Shown here one piece after another: positions 1 through 7,094 of a stretch of DNA of 12,505 bases. The position numbers were made by a program, and so were the translations under genes. The stretch lies in contig JAEYYP010000455.1 of the NCBI GenBank assembly GCA_023428425.1, positions 1 through 12,505 on the forward strand, read 5' to 3'. Under the pieces are notes generated by a model, which was given only the letters and a program-made list of their open reading frames with translations, had not been told where the DNA came from and made no database searches. Source of the stretch: Pseudomonadota bacterium (GTDB lineage: Bacteria; Pseudomonadota; Alphaproteobacteria; Rhizobiales; Devosiaceae). The stretch's first letter is position 1; each line of letters starts with the position of its first letter.

Positions 1-998
1 CCCTTGTAGACGCTCTTGAAGCTGGCGACGTCCTCGCCGGAGCGCGGCGGGCTGCGGAACTCGAACTGGACGGACTGGCGTCGCCGGGGCGGCTCCACCC
101 GTTCGATCTTGTCGAGCTTCTTGACCCGGCTCTGCACCTGCGCCGCATGCGAGGCGCGCGCCTTGAAGCGCTCGATGAACTTGATCTCCTTGGCGAGCAT
201 CGCCTGCTCGCGCTCGAACTGCGCCTGGCGCTGCTTCTCGCCGAGCGCCCGTTGCTGCTCGTAGAACTCGTAGTCGCCGGTGTAGGTGGTGAGCGTGCCA
301 CCGTCGATCTCGACGATCTTGTTGACGATGCGGTTCATGAACTCGCGATCGTGCGAGGTCATCAGGATGGCGCCGTCATAGCCCTTGAGGAAGCTCTCTA
401 GCCAGATCAGGCTCTCGAGGTCGAGGTGGTTGGAGGGCTCGTCGAGCAGCAGCACATCGGGCGACATGAGAAGGATGCGGGCGAGCGCCACGCGCATCTT
501 CCAGCCGCCGGACAGCGCGCCGACATCGCCCTCCATCATCTCCTGCGAGAAGCCGAGGCCATCGAGCACTTCGCGGGCACGGCCATCGAGCGAGTAGCCG
601 TCGAGCTCCTGGAAGCGCCCCTGCACCTCGCCGTAACGTTCGATGATCGCGTCCATCTGGTCGGCCTGGTCGGGGTCGGCCATTGCGGCTTCGAGTACCG
701 CCATCTCCGCCATCAGGTCGCTGACCGGCCCTGCCCCGTTCATCACCTCGGCGACGACCGGCCGGCCGCCCATCTCGCCGACATCCTGGCTGAAATAGCC
801 GATGGAGACGCCTTTATCGACGGCGACCTGGCCCTCGTCGGGCTGCTCCTCGCCGATGATCATGCGGAACAACGTGGTCTTGCCGGCGCCGTTGGGCCCG
901 ACGAGCCCGGCCTTCTCGCCCCTGAGCAGGCTGGCCGACGCTTCGATGAACACGAGCTGCTTGCCGTTCTGCTTGGAGATGTTTACGAGGCGGATCAT
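1..998 (-). CDS. ABC-F family ATPase (C-terminal part beyond window)
   Basis: Soluble, non-transport ABC protein of the ABC-F family, whose members bind the ribosomal E site and adjust translation. 332 residues are visible from ATG at 998; the frame is open to the left edge, so most of the second ATPase domain is missing (family members are usually 500-650 residues). The first ATPase domain has Walker A GPNGAGKT at 34-41, the ABC-F-type signature LSGGW at 162-166, Walker B with LLLDEPSNHLD at 183-193 and the switch His at 216. It is followed by a charged helical linker at about 243-300, in the place of the P-site tRNA-interaction motif. No membrane segments are present. The start is the first Met before the beta strand MIRLVNIS; no strong Shine-Dalgarno is seen. 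It could belong to the YbiT, Uup or another ABC-F subgroup, which I cannot decide, so no symbol is given. A resistance role is possible for some ABC-F groups but nothing here shows it. Confidence 0.93.
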   Translation of the reverse strand, partial: MIRLVNISKQNGKQLVFIEASASLLRGEKAGLVGPNGAGKTTLFRMIIGEEQPDEGQVAVDKGVSIGYFSQDVGEMGGRPVVAEVMNGAGPVSDLMAEMAVLEAAMADPDQADQMDAIIERYGEVQGRFQELDGYSLDGRAREVLDGLGFSQEMMEGDVGALSGGWKMRVALARILLMSPDVLLLDEPSNHLDLESLIWLESFLKGYDGAILMTSHDREFMNRIVNKIVEIDGGTLTTYTGDYEFYEQQRALGEKQRQAQFEREQAMLAKEIKFIERFKARASHAAQVQSRVKKLDKIERVEPPRRRQSVQFEFRSPPRSGEDVASFKSVYK

Positions 999-1128
999 GC
1001 GTGGTTGGGGTCCGAGTGCAGTTGCGACCGGAGCCAGCGGGCGACGATCCTTTGATGCGCGACGGGTTAGCGGGTTTCGACGCAAGAGGGAAGCCGACAA
1101 GGCAACCCGCCGCGAGCGCGAAATGCGA

Positions 1129-1157
1129 CGCCCCGTGTCCGGAGGGAACACGGGGCG
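1129..1157 (-). terminator. Inverted repeat, likely terminator of the haloperoxidase gene
   Basis: Perfect 10-base arms CGCCCCGTGT (1129-1138) and ACACGGGGCG (1148-1157) enclose a 9-base loop. The repeat lies 33 bases after the haloperoxidase stop and 130 bases before the ABC-F start. The very GC-rich stem fits an intrinsic terminator, but the following run on the minus strand (TCGCATTTC) is only a weak T tract, so termination may be partial or the hairpin may mainly protect the 3' end. The rest of the 192-base gap shows no convincing promoter for the ABC-F gene. Confidence 0.6.
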
Positions 1158-1190
1158 AAAGGTGCTCGCCAAATGGCAGGACTGCAGGAC

Positions 1191-2768
1191 TCAGACCGGG
1201 CGGAAGACGTTGTCGAAGACGAACTGGCCGACCTGCTTGCCCTGCTCGATGCCGGACGAGGCATCGAAGTTGAAGTGAATGCCGAGGAAGATACGACTGC
1301 GGGCATTGACGTATTCGGCATGGGCGAATGACACGAAGGACTGCGGCATGCGGGGGCGCGGCGCGCTGTCGCTGACCCCGAGGTTCAGGCCGTTGTACTC
1401 GTCCGACACGAAGGTGAAGTACTGGTTGGCCTCGTCCGGATAGTAGTTGCGCAGCACCTGCGCCATGGCGCCGCCAAACACCGCGTGGCCCGACGGGTAG
1501 GCCGGGAACGGCGGAGTGAAGTTCGGCCCGCGCCCGTTGGTGGCCGGAGCGCCGAGCGGGATGAAGGCAGGGTCGGCGATCGTGCCGGGGTTCGTCGACA
1601 CATCGGCCTGATGGATGGCGGTGATGGGCCGCCAGAACTGGTAGTGCCACTTGGCCTCCCAGGCCGAGATCGCGGCATCGGCCATCGCCACGTTCAGCAC
1701 GGCGAGCATGCGCGCCATGTCCAGAGGGTCTCGCATGCCCTTCTGGATGGCGACATCGTGGGCGATCTTGTTGTAGAGCCGCGGTGGTGCGCAGAGGCCG
1801 GGCGTGCCGTCGAAGGCCCAGAACAGGCCCTCGAACGTCTCGAAGTCCCGCCGCTCGGTCGCCGTGCCCCGGGCGGGATCGCCTCCGAGACGCTTCACCT
1901 CGTTGTAGGCGGCGGCATATTCCGGCGAATCCAGCGTTGGCGGCGGCAGGGGCCTGAACTGGTCTGCCGCCGTGAGGACGAACGGCGTCACCTCATGCCA
2001 GCGCGCGCCCAGCGCCACGGTCGTCGGGAACACCGGGTCGATGGCCCAGGCACCGGGCGTTCCGAGCGGGGTGAAATCGACACCGACCTCGGGCTCCCGA
2101 TGCGCCGAGTTATCGTTGGCGCGCAACCCGACGATCTTCGCCGCGGCGCTCTTGCCAAGATCGCGCGAGCGGGCGGCGAGCACGGAGTCGGTGCCATAGC
2201 CGGGGATGCGGATGAGATCGGAGGTCAGCAAGGCCGAGATGCGCTGCTGCTGGAATGGGTAGAGCGCGATCAGCGCATCATGTGCCGCCCACGCCAGCGC
2301 CGCGTCCATGCTGACCGGTACACTGACGGGTGACAGGCCGATATAGGAGCTGTAGCGCGGATTGATCGCGTTCATCGCCTCGAACATGGCGACATGCACG
2401 ATCGCCATCGCCCGGGCCGAGCGATGCGGTCCGAGCTGGTTGCCGAACCGCTGCGGCGGCTCGGGAATATCCGGACTGGTGGGAACATGGTCGGTGGCGG
2501 TGGCGTCCATCGCATAGATCGACCACATCAGGTAGCGATCGAGCGTGTCGATCGGATCGCGCGCGGCCTCGGCGAAGCCCAGCACGGTCGCCTTCGATTC
2601 CTGGCGGGCCAAGAGTGCTTCGAAATCCTCGCGGACACGATCGCTGAGCGGGTAGAAGGCGCCCTCCTGCAGCGCCGCAGCAGGATCCTGTGCGAGCACG
2701 CCTGCGGGATAGGCCACACCCGCAACGGCCGCAGCGCCGGCAACCCGGAAAATCTCTCTTCGGTTCAT
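1191..2768 (-). CDS. Tat-exported vanadium-dependent haloperoxidase (PAP2 superfamily)
   Basis: Predicted periplasmic vanadate enzyme that uses hydrogen peroxide to oxidise halides to hypohalous acid; the superfamily also includes vanadate-binding acid phosphatases. The 525-residue protein starts at ATG 2768, five bases after GGAGG (2774-2778); an in-frame ATG at 2780 lies before this ribosome site and is rejected. The N-terminus NRREIFR followed by an Ala/Val-rich stretch (9-26) is a twin-arginine signal with likely cleavage near 26-30. The signature K-x6-RP is at K373...R380-P381, PSGH at 425-428 (acid-base H428), and SR-x5-H at S491-R492...H498, the vanadate-coordinating His. W370 and F421 sit where fungal vanadium chloroperoxidase has Trp350 and Phe397 (alignment from memory). 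Length and full signature favour haloperoxidase over small PAP2 phosphatases, but halide use, or a phosphatase activity, cannot be read from sequence. It appears monocistronic. Confidence 0.9.
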   Translation of the reverse strand: MNRREIFRVAGAAAVAGVAYPAGVLAQDPAAALQEGAFYPLSDRVREDFEALLARQESKATVLGFAEAARDPIDTLDRYLMWSIYAMDATATDHVPTSPDIPEPPQRFGNQLGPHRSARAMAIVHVAMFEAMNAINPRYSSYIGLSPVSVPVSMDAALAWAAHDALIALYPFQQQRISALLTSDLIRIPGYGTDSVLAARSRDLGKSAAAKIVGLRANDNSAHREPEVGVDFTPLGTPGAWAIDPVFPTTVALGARWHEVTPFVLTAADQFRPLPPPTLDSPEYAAAYNEVKRLGGDPARGTATERRDFETFEGLFWAFDGTPGLCAPPRLYNKIAHDVAIQKGMRDPLDMARMLAVLNVAMADAAISAWEAKWHYQFWRPITAIHQADVSTNPGTIADPAFIPLGAPATNGRGPNFTPPFPAYPSGHAVFGGAMAQVLRNYYPDEANQYFTFVSDEYNGLNLGVSDSAPRPRMPQSFVSFAHAEYVNARSRIFLGIHFNFDASSGIEQGKQVGQFVFDNVFRPV

Positions 2769-2824
2769 CTCACCCTCCATGCCCCTGCAAAGAAGGGCAC
2801 GAAGGATCAGCGTGCGCAGCCGGA

Positions 2825-2830
2825 ACTATA
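2825..2830 (-). promoter_or_regulatory. Possible -10 element for the haloperoxidase gene
   Basis: On the minus strand TATAGT occurs 57 bases before the chosen haloperoxidase start, in the only AT-rich patch of this gap. No good -35 is visible at the proper distance, so this is a weak candidate only. Confidence 0.2.
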
Positions 2831-2841
2831 CATACGTGCAG

Positions 2842-2859
2842 TGCCGAATGTTGTCGGCA
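2842..2859 (-). terminator. Short hairpin after the ABC exporter pair, possible terminator
   Basis: TGCCGA (2842-2847) and TCGGCA (2854-2859) form a perfect 6-bp stem with a 6-base loop, 10 bases after the stop of the downstream ABC gene. There is no T tract, so it may be a weak terminator or 3'-end stabilising hairpin, or chance. Confidence 0.3.
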
Positions 2860-2869
2860 GGGGTCGGCC

Positions 2870-4777
2870 TCAGGTCGCCTTGCCGACTGCCACGGCGACG
2901 TTGTCCTCGGCGTTCTCCGGCAGATCGTCGAAGCTCGAGTAGTTCATCGTGTAGAGCTTCGAATAGAGGCCCTGCTTTTCCATCAGCTGGTCGTGGTTGC
3001 CCTGCTCCAGCAGTTCGCCGTTCTGCAGCACGATGATGCGATCGGCGCCGCGGATGGTGGCAAGGCGGTGCGCGATGACGAGGCCGGTGCGGCCTTCAAG
3101 CAGCCGCTTCAACGCCTTCTGGATCAGCATCTCGGTGTAGCTGTCTATGTTCGCCGTGGCCTCGTCGAGAACGAGAATCTTGGCATCGGCGACGAGGGCG
3201 CGGGCGAAGCTGATCAGCTGACGCTGGCCGAGCGACAGGTTGCCGCCACGCTGCTCGATCTTGGTGTCATAGCCATCGGCGAGCGAGATGATGAAATCGT
3301 GCGCGCCGACGGCCTTGGCTGCCTCGATGATCTGCTCGCGGGTTGCGGAATCCTTGTTGTAGCGGATGTTCTCGAGCACGGTGCCGGTGAACAGGAACGG
3401 CTCCTGCAGCACCATTGCCACCTGCTCACCGAGCGAATCCTGCGTGACGTCGCGGACATCGTGGCCGCCGACGGTCACGGCGCCGTCCCAGACGTCGTAG
3501 AAGCGGTGGACCAAGGACATGCAGCTCGACTTGCCCGAGCCGGTGGGGCCGACGAGCGCGACGGTCTCACCCGGATTGACGCGGAAGCTGACGTTCTTCA
3601 GGACCGGCTGGTCCTTGCGGTAGCCGAAGGTGACGTTCTTGAACTCGACCGAGCCGTCCATGTCGTAGGTGAGCGCCTTGGCGTCCGGCTTGTCCTGGAT
3701 GGTGACCGGCACATCGAGCACTTCGACGATGCGGGTGCCCGAGCTCATGGCGCGCTGGAACACCGAATACTGCATGGTGAGCGAGCGGATGGGGTCGAAG
3801 AAGCGCTGGATGTAGAACAGGAACGCGACCATCACGCCGACATCGAGCTCGCGCCCCAGCACCATCTGGCCACCGACGACGATGACCGAGGCCATCGAGA
3901 TGCCGGTAAGCGTATCGACGATGGGCACCATCACCTGCGCGAACTTGGCGGCGCGGAGATGTGCCTTGAGGTTGGCGTGGGCCTTTTCCTCGTAGAGGTG
4001 GAAGTTAACCTGCTGGCGGTCGAGGCTCTGCACGGTGCGGACGCCGTTGATGCCTTCGGCAAGCGCGCCGTTGGCCGACGAGTTGGTGTGGTGCGCGGCC
4101 ATGAAACTGACCTTGGCCGGCGGCAGCCAGAACAGGCGCACGATGAACAGGATCGGCATGGTGGCCATGGTGACGAGGCCGAGCACGGGATCGAGCCACA
4201 GCAGCACGCCGACGATGCCGAAGAGGAGGACGATGTCGCCGACCGAAAGCACGGAGGTTTCAAGGAACTCCTGCATCGAGTTCACGTCGCCCATCAGGCG
4301 CGACATCAGGCGGCCGACTTCGGTCTTGTCCATCCAGCCCAGCGACACCCGCTGCAGATGGGCGAACATGGCGCGGCGCATGTCGAAGAGCACGTTCTCG
4401 GCGGCCTTGCCGACCACCGTTTCCTGCACCCAGGAGGCGACGAAATTGATGGCGATGAGACCGGCGAACCCGGCGATGCACCAGAGCAGCACCACGCGAC
4501 CGCCGCCGCCCTGCGCCATGCCGTTGTCGATGGCGTAGCGGATGACCAGCGGGAACGCGAGCGAGGTGAGCGTGAACACCAGCACCGCAGCGACCGACAG
4601 GTAGATCTGGTTCTGGTACGGCTTCACGAAGGCCCAGATGCGCCGCACGATCTTGGGATCGTAGGCCTTGCCGAAGACCTCCTCCTCGCGATCGAGGCTG
4701 GAGCCGACCACGGCGCGTGGCGGGCGGCGGCGACGGTCTTCGCTGTCGTCTTCGGTGTTGAGCGATGCCTCGGTCAT
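2870..4777 (-). CDS. Half-size ABC exporter, subunit with the catalytic Glu (heterodimer partner 2)
   Basis: Inner-membrane ATP-driven exporter subunit of type IV (MsbA/BmrCD-like) fold, 635 residues. A charged cytoplasmic N-terminus (about 1-50) is followed by six membrane helices (roughly 58-80, 96-118, 175-195, 197-217, 283-303, 312-330) and a nucleotide-binding domain: Walker A GPTGSGKS at 410-417, Q-loop Q458, Walker B LVLDE with catalytic E539, and H-loop H570. The signature is LSLGQ (514-518) instead of LSGGQ. This departure, paired with a Glu-less Walker B in the upstream gene, is typical of asymmetric heterodimers. ATG 4777 overlaps the upstream stop as ATGA and has GGAGG (4785-4789) seven bases before it, so the two genes are translationally coupled. 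The substrate is unknown; drug, lipid or peptide export are all possible. No substrate-linked neighbour is visible. Confidence 0.93.
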   Translation of the reverse strand: MTEASLNTEDDSEDRRRRPPRAVVGSSLDREEEVFGKAYDPKIVRRIWAFVKPYQNQIYLSVAAVLVFTLTSLAFPLVIRYAIDNGMAQGGGGRVVLLWCIAGFAGLIAINFVASWVQETVVGKAAENVLFDMRRAMFAHLQRVSLGWMDKTEVGRLMSRLMGDVNSMQEFLETSVLSVGDIVLLFGIVGVLLWLDPVLGLVTMATMPILFIVRLFWLPPAKVSFMAAHHTNSSANGALAEGINGVRTVQSLDRQQVNFHLYEEKAHANLKAHLRAAKFAQVMVPIVDTLTGISMASVIVVGGQMVLGRELDVGVMVAFLFYIQRFFDPIRSLTMQYSVFQRAMSSGTRIVEVLDVPVTIQDKPDAKALTYDMDGSVEFKNVTFGYRKDQPVLKNVSFRVNPGETVALVGPTGSGKSSCMSLVHRFYDVWDGAVTVGGHDVRDVTQDSLGEQVAMVLQEPFLFTGTVLENIRYNKDSATREQIIEAAKAVGAHDFIISLADGYDTKIEQRGGNLSLGQRQLISFARALVADAKILVLDEATANIDSYTEMLIQKALKRLLEGRTGLVIAHRLATIRGADRIIVLQNGELLEQGNHDQLMEKQGLYSKLYTMNYSSFDDLPENAEDNVAVAVGKAT

Positions 4778-6579
4778 TCGGCGGCCTCCAGCTGGTCGTC
4801 GCCAGGCTTGACCTGCAGGTCGTAGAGCGCACGGTAGCGGCCGCCCAGCGCCAGCAGTTCCTCGTGGGTGCCGCGTTCGACGATCCTGCCGTCGTCGACG
4901 AACAGGATCTGGTCGGCGTGCATCAGCGAACTCAGGCGGTGCGAGATGATGATGGTGACGCGATCCTTGGCGAAGCGCTTCATGGCGGTGCGGATACGCT
5001 GTTCGGTGCCGGCGTCGACGGCGGCGGTACTGTCGTCGAACACCATCACCGAGGGGCGGAGCATCAGCGAGCGCGCGATGTTGAGGCGCTGGCGCTGGCC
5101 GCCCGAAAGCGACACGCCGCGCTCGCCCACGATGGTCTGGTAGCCGGTGGGCAGGCCGATGATGTAGTTGTGCAGCTGGGCATATTCGGAGGCGCTGGCG
5201 ATGCGCTGTCCCTTCGCCCAGGGATCGCCGTAGGCGATGTTGTTCTCGATATTGGTGGTGAACAGGAAGCTGTCCTGCTGCACCACGGCGACCTCGGAGC
5301 GCAGGCTTTTCAGCGTCACCGCCCGCACGTCCTGGCCATCAATGGTCACGCGGCCGCCGGTGACGTCGTAGAAGCGCGGAATGAGGTGGGCGATGGTCGA
5401 CTTTCCAGAGCCCGGCTTGCCGACGATGCCGACGGTCTGCCCGCGCGTCGCTTCGAACGACACGCCGGAGAGCACCGGGCGGAACGGCGCAGAGGGATAG
5501 GCGAAGTCGACGTTCTCGAAGCGCAGGGTGCCCTCGGTGACCTTGAGCGGCTTGGCGCCCGGCTCGTCCTTGATCTCGATCTCGAGGTCGAGGAAGGCGA
5601 AGAGCCGGTTGCCGCAGGTGGAGGCGCGGGCGAAGGAGTTGACCAGGAGGCCGAGCTGGCGGACAGGCATCTGCAGGATGGTCATGAAAGTGAGGAAAGC
5701 CGCCAGCGTGCCCACCGACATCTCGCCGGAGATGACGCGCTCGCCGCCATACCAGAGCACCAGCGCCATCGAGATGAAGAAGCTGATGTTCATCACCGAG
5801 GTCGAATTGACTCGGATGTTCACGCGCTGGTGCGTGAGCTTCATCGCGGCGTCGGACGCCGCATTGTACTTCTTCATTTCGTGCCGCGCGCCGGCAAAGG
5901 CACGGACGACGCGGATGCCGCCGAGATTTTCTTCCATGACGCGGCTGAGATCCTGCAGCCGCTCCTGCAGCACCAGCCAGGTGGCGCGCAGCTTGAGCTG
6001 TGTCACCGAGGAATTGACGGCGACGAAGGGCGCGAAGCTGAGCGCGAAGATGCCGAGCAGCCAGTCGGTGGAGATCAGCATGTAGGCGCCGACGCCGATG
6101 AGGGTGCCGAGCAACACCACACGCAACAGGCCGGTGGCGAAGAACATGCGCACGCCCTCGAGGTCGAGCATGCCGACGGTGATGAGATCGCCGGTGTGGA
6201 CCTTGTCGTGGTAGGAGAAGCTCAGCCGCTGGATCTTCTCGTAGACGGCGAGGCGCAGCTCATAGGCCGTGTGGTGGCCGACCGCTTCGCCGAAGTAGTT
6301 CATCGACATCGTGAACAGGCCGCGGAGCACGGACACCACCAGCAGCGTGACGGCGATTGTCCAGAGCGCATCGGCCGCGCCTGCACCCCCATCGAGCACA
6401 CCTTCGGCACGATCGACCGCCTGTCCGAGCAGCAGGGGCGTCCACAGTTGCAGCGCCGAGGAGATGAAGCATGAGGCGATGGTGATGATCACCATCCACG
6501 GATGCCGCCAGGTCAGCGCCATGATGCGCCACAGCGTGGTGCGGCCCTTGGCGTTCTGGACGGCGCGCACGTGAACCAT
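4774..6579 (-). CDS. Half-size ABC exporter, subunit with degenerate ATPase site (heterodimer partner 1)
   Basis: Partner of the exporter subunit encoded just downstream; 601 residues from ATG 6579. Six membrane helices (about 29-49, 71-91, 144-165, 168-188, 262-282, 288-312) precede a nucleotide-binding domain with Walker A GKPGSGKS at 387-394, Q-loop near 434-435, canonical LSGGQ at 491-495 and H-loop H547. Walker B reads VMVFDD (511-516), with Asp516 in the place of the catalytic Glu, so its own site should hydrolyse ATP poorly, while its LSGGQ serves the partner's site. The start is uncertain: the frame stays open to an ATG at 6813, but the extra 78 residues are basic, low in structure and not membrane-like. 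Met 6579 gives a usual distance to the first helix, though it lacks a clear Shine-Dalgarno. A TTG near 6627 is another candidate. Confidence 0.9.
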   Translation of the reverse strand: MVHVRAVQNAKGRTTLWRIMALTWRHPWMVIITIASCFISSALQLWTPLLLGQAVDRAEGVLDGGAGAADALWTIAVTLLVVSVLRGLFTMSMNYFGEAVGHHTAYELRLAVYEKIQRLSFSYHDKVHTGDLITVGMLDLEGVRMFFATGLLRVVLLGTLIGVGAYMLISTDWLLGIFALSFAPFVAVNSSVTQLKLRATWLVLQERLQDLSRVMEENLGGIRVVRAFAGARHEMKKYNAASDAAMKLTHQRVNIRVNSTSVMNISFFISMALVLWYGGERVISGEMSVGTLAAFLTFMTILQMPVRQLGLLVNSFARASTCGNRLFAFLDLEIEIKDEPGAKPLKVTEGTLRFENVDFAYPSAPFRPVLSGVSFEATRGQTVGIVGKPGSGKSTIAHLIPRFYDVTGGRVTIDGQDVRAVTLKSLRSEVAVVQQDSFLFTTNIENNIAYGDPWAKGQRIASASEYAQLHNYIIGLPTGYQTIVGERGVSLSGGQRQRLNIARSLMLRPSVMVFDDSTAAVDAGTEQRIRTAMKRFAKDRVTIIISHRLSSLMHADQILFVDDGRIVERGTHEELLALGGRYRALYDLQVKPGDDQLEAAE

Positions 6580-6861
6580 TGCATCGCCGGGGGAATAGGC
6601 GCTGCGCGGAGCTTCCGAGCTCAATTTGGGTATCCCGACATCGCAAATGGCGAGCCCTCGCCGCAACTTGCGACGGCCGGACTCGACCCGGTGGTGGACC
6701 AGAGGAATGATTTTTCTTTGGGCCTGATTTGCGTTCGGTTCAAGGCACATATGCGCAAAGCGGGACGTGACTTTCGTCTTACTTGCGGCGGCGTCGCACG
6801 AACGATGCTGCAACCGCGCACGACTGCCGGCGTTGAACGCACCAGGCAGCCGAGATCAACC
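6580..6861. other. Divergent intergenic region, no firm promoter seen
   Basis: This gap of 282 bases lies between the divergent exporter operon and the DUF2934-type gene. It must hold promoters for both, and its middle (about 6705-6760) is more AT-rich than the surroundings. I cannot identify a convincing -35/-10 pair on either strand. Part of it could be coding if the exporter starts upstream of 6579 or the small gene starts upstream of 6862. Confidence 0.4.
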
Positions 6862-7053
6862 ATGGAAGACAATCAGCACCAGATCGCCGTCGAGGACGAG
6901 CAATTTGCGGAAGCGGTTCGCAGGACCGCATACTTCCTGTGGGAGCAGGATGGCAGACCGCATGGCCGTCACGACGAATACTACCTGCGCGCACTGGAAC
7001 AGCACCGGCGTGCCCGCGAGTATGACCGGTGGCTGGAGGATGGCCCGGAGTAA
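6862..7053 (+). CDS. Small DUF2934-type protein
   Basis: A 63-residue acidic and Arg-rich soluble protein. The central stretch from about residue 19 (VRRTAYFLWEQDGRP) to 47, with Tyr/Leu-Trp-Glu and Gly-Arg-Pro-x-Gly-Arg, resembles the DUF2934 family, short bacterial proteins of unknown function common in alphaproteobacteria. ATG 6862 was chosen because the family-like part begins soon after it; only a weak purine stretch (CCGAG) precedes it. The frame is open further upstream and ATG 6805 would add 19 residues. It stands alone on the plus strand, divergent from the exporter operon and convergent with the transferase gene, which starts its stop codon 41 bases on. No function can be assigned. 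Confidence 0.75.
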   Translation: MEDNQHQIAVEDEQFAEAVRRTAYFLWEQDGRPHGRHDEYYLRALEQHRRAREYDRWLEDGPE

Positions 7054-7094
7054 GTTGCGGCGCCTCGCGACGCCCCTCATCCGTCCTCGGGCAC

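Noticed and set aside
426..1055. 209-codon open frame on the plus strand
   Set aside because: Opposite the ABC-F gene, whose Walker motifs and signature show the true strand.
2690..4825. 711-codon open frame on the plus strand
   Set aside because: It lies opposite the well-supported ABC exporter gene, its product is His/Asp/Glu/Gly-rich with no domain, and it is explained by the GC-rich third positions of the real gene.
4765..6474. 569-codon open frame on the plus strand
   Set aside because: Antisense shadow of the other exporter subunit with the same biased composition and no recognisable fold.
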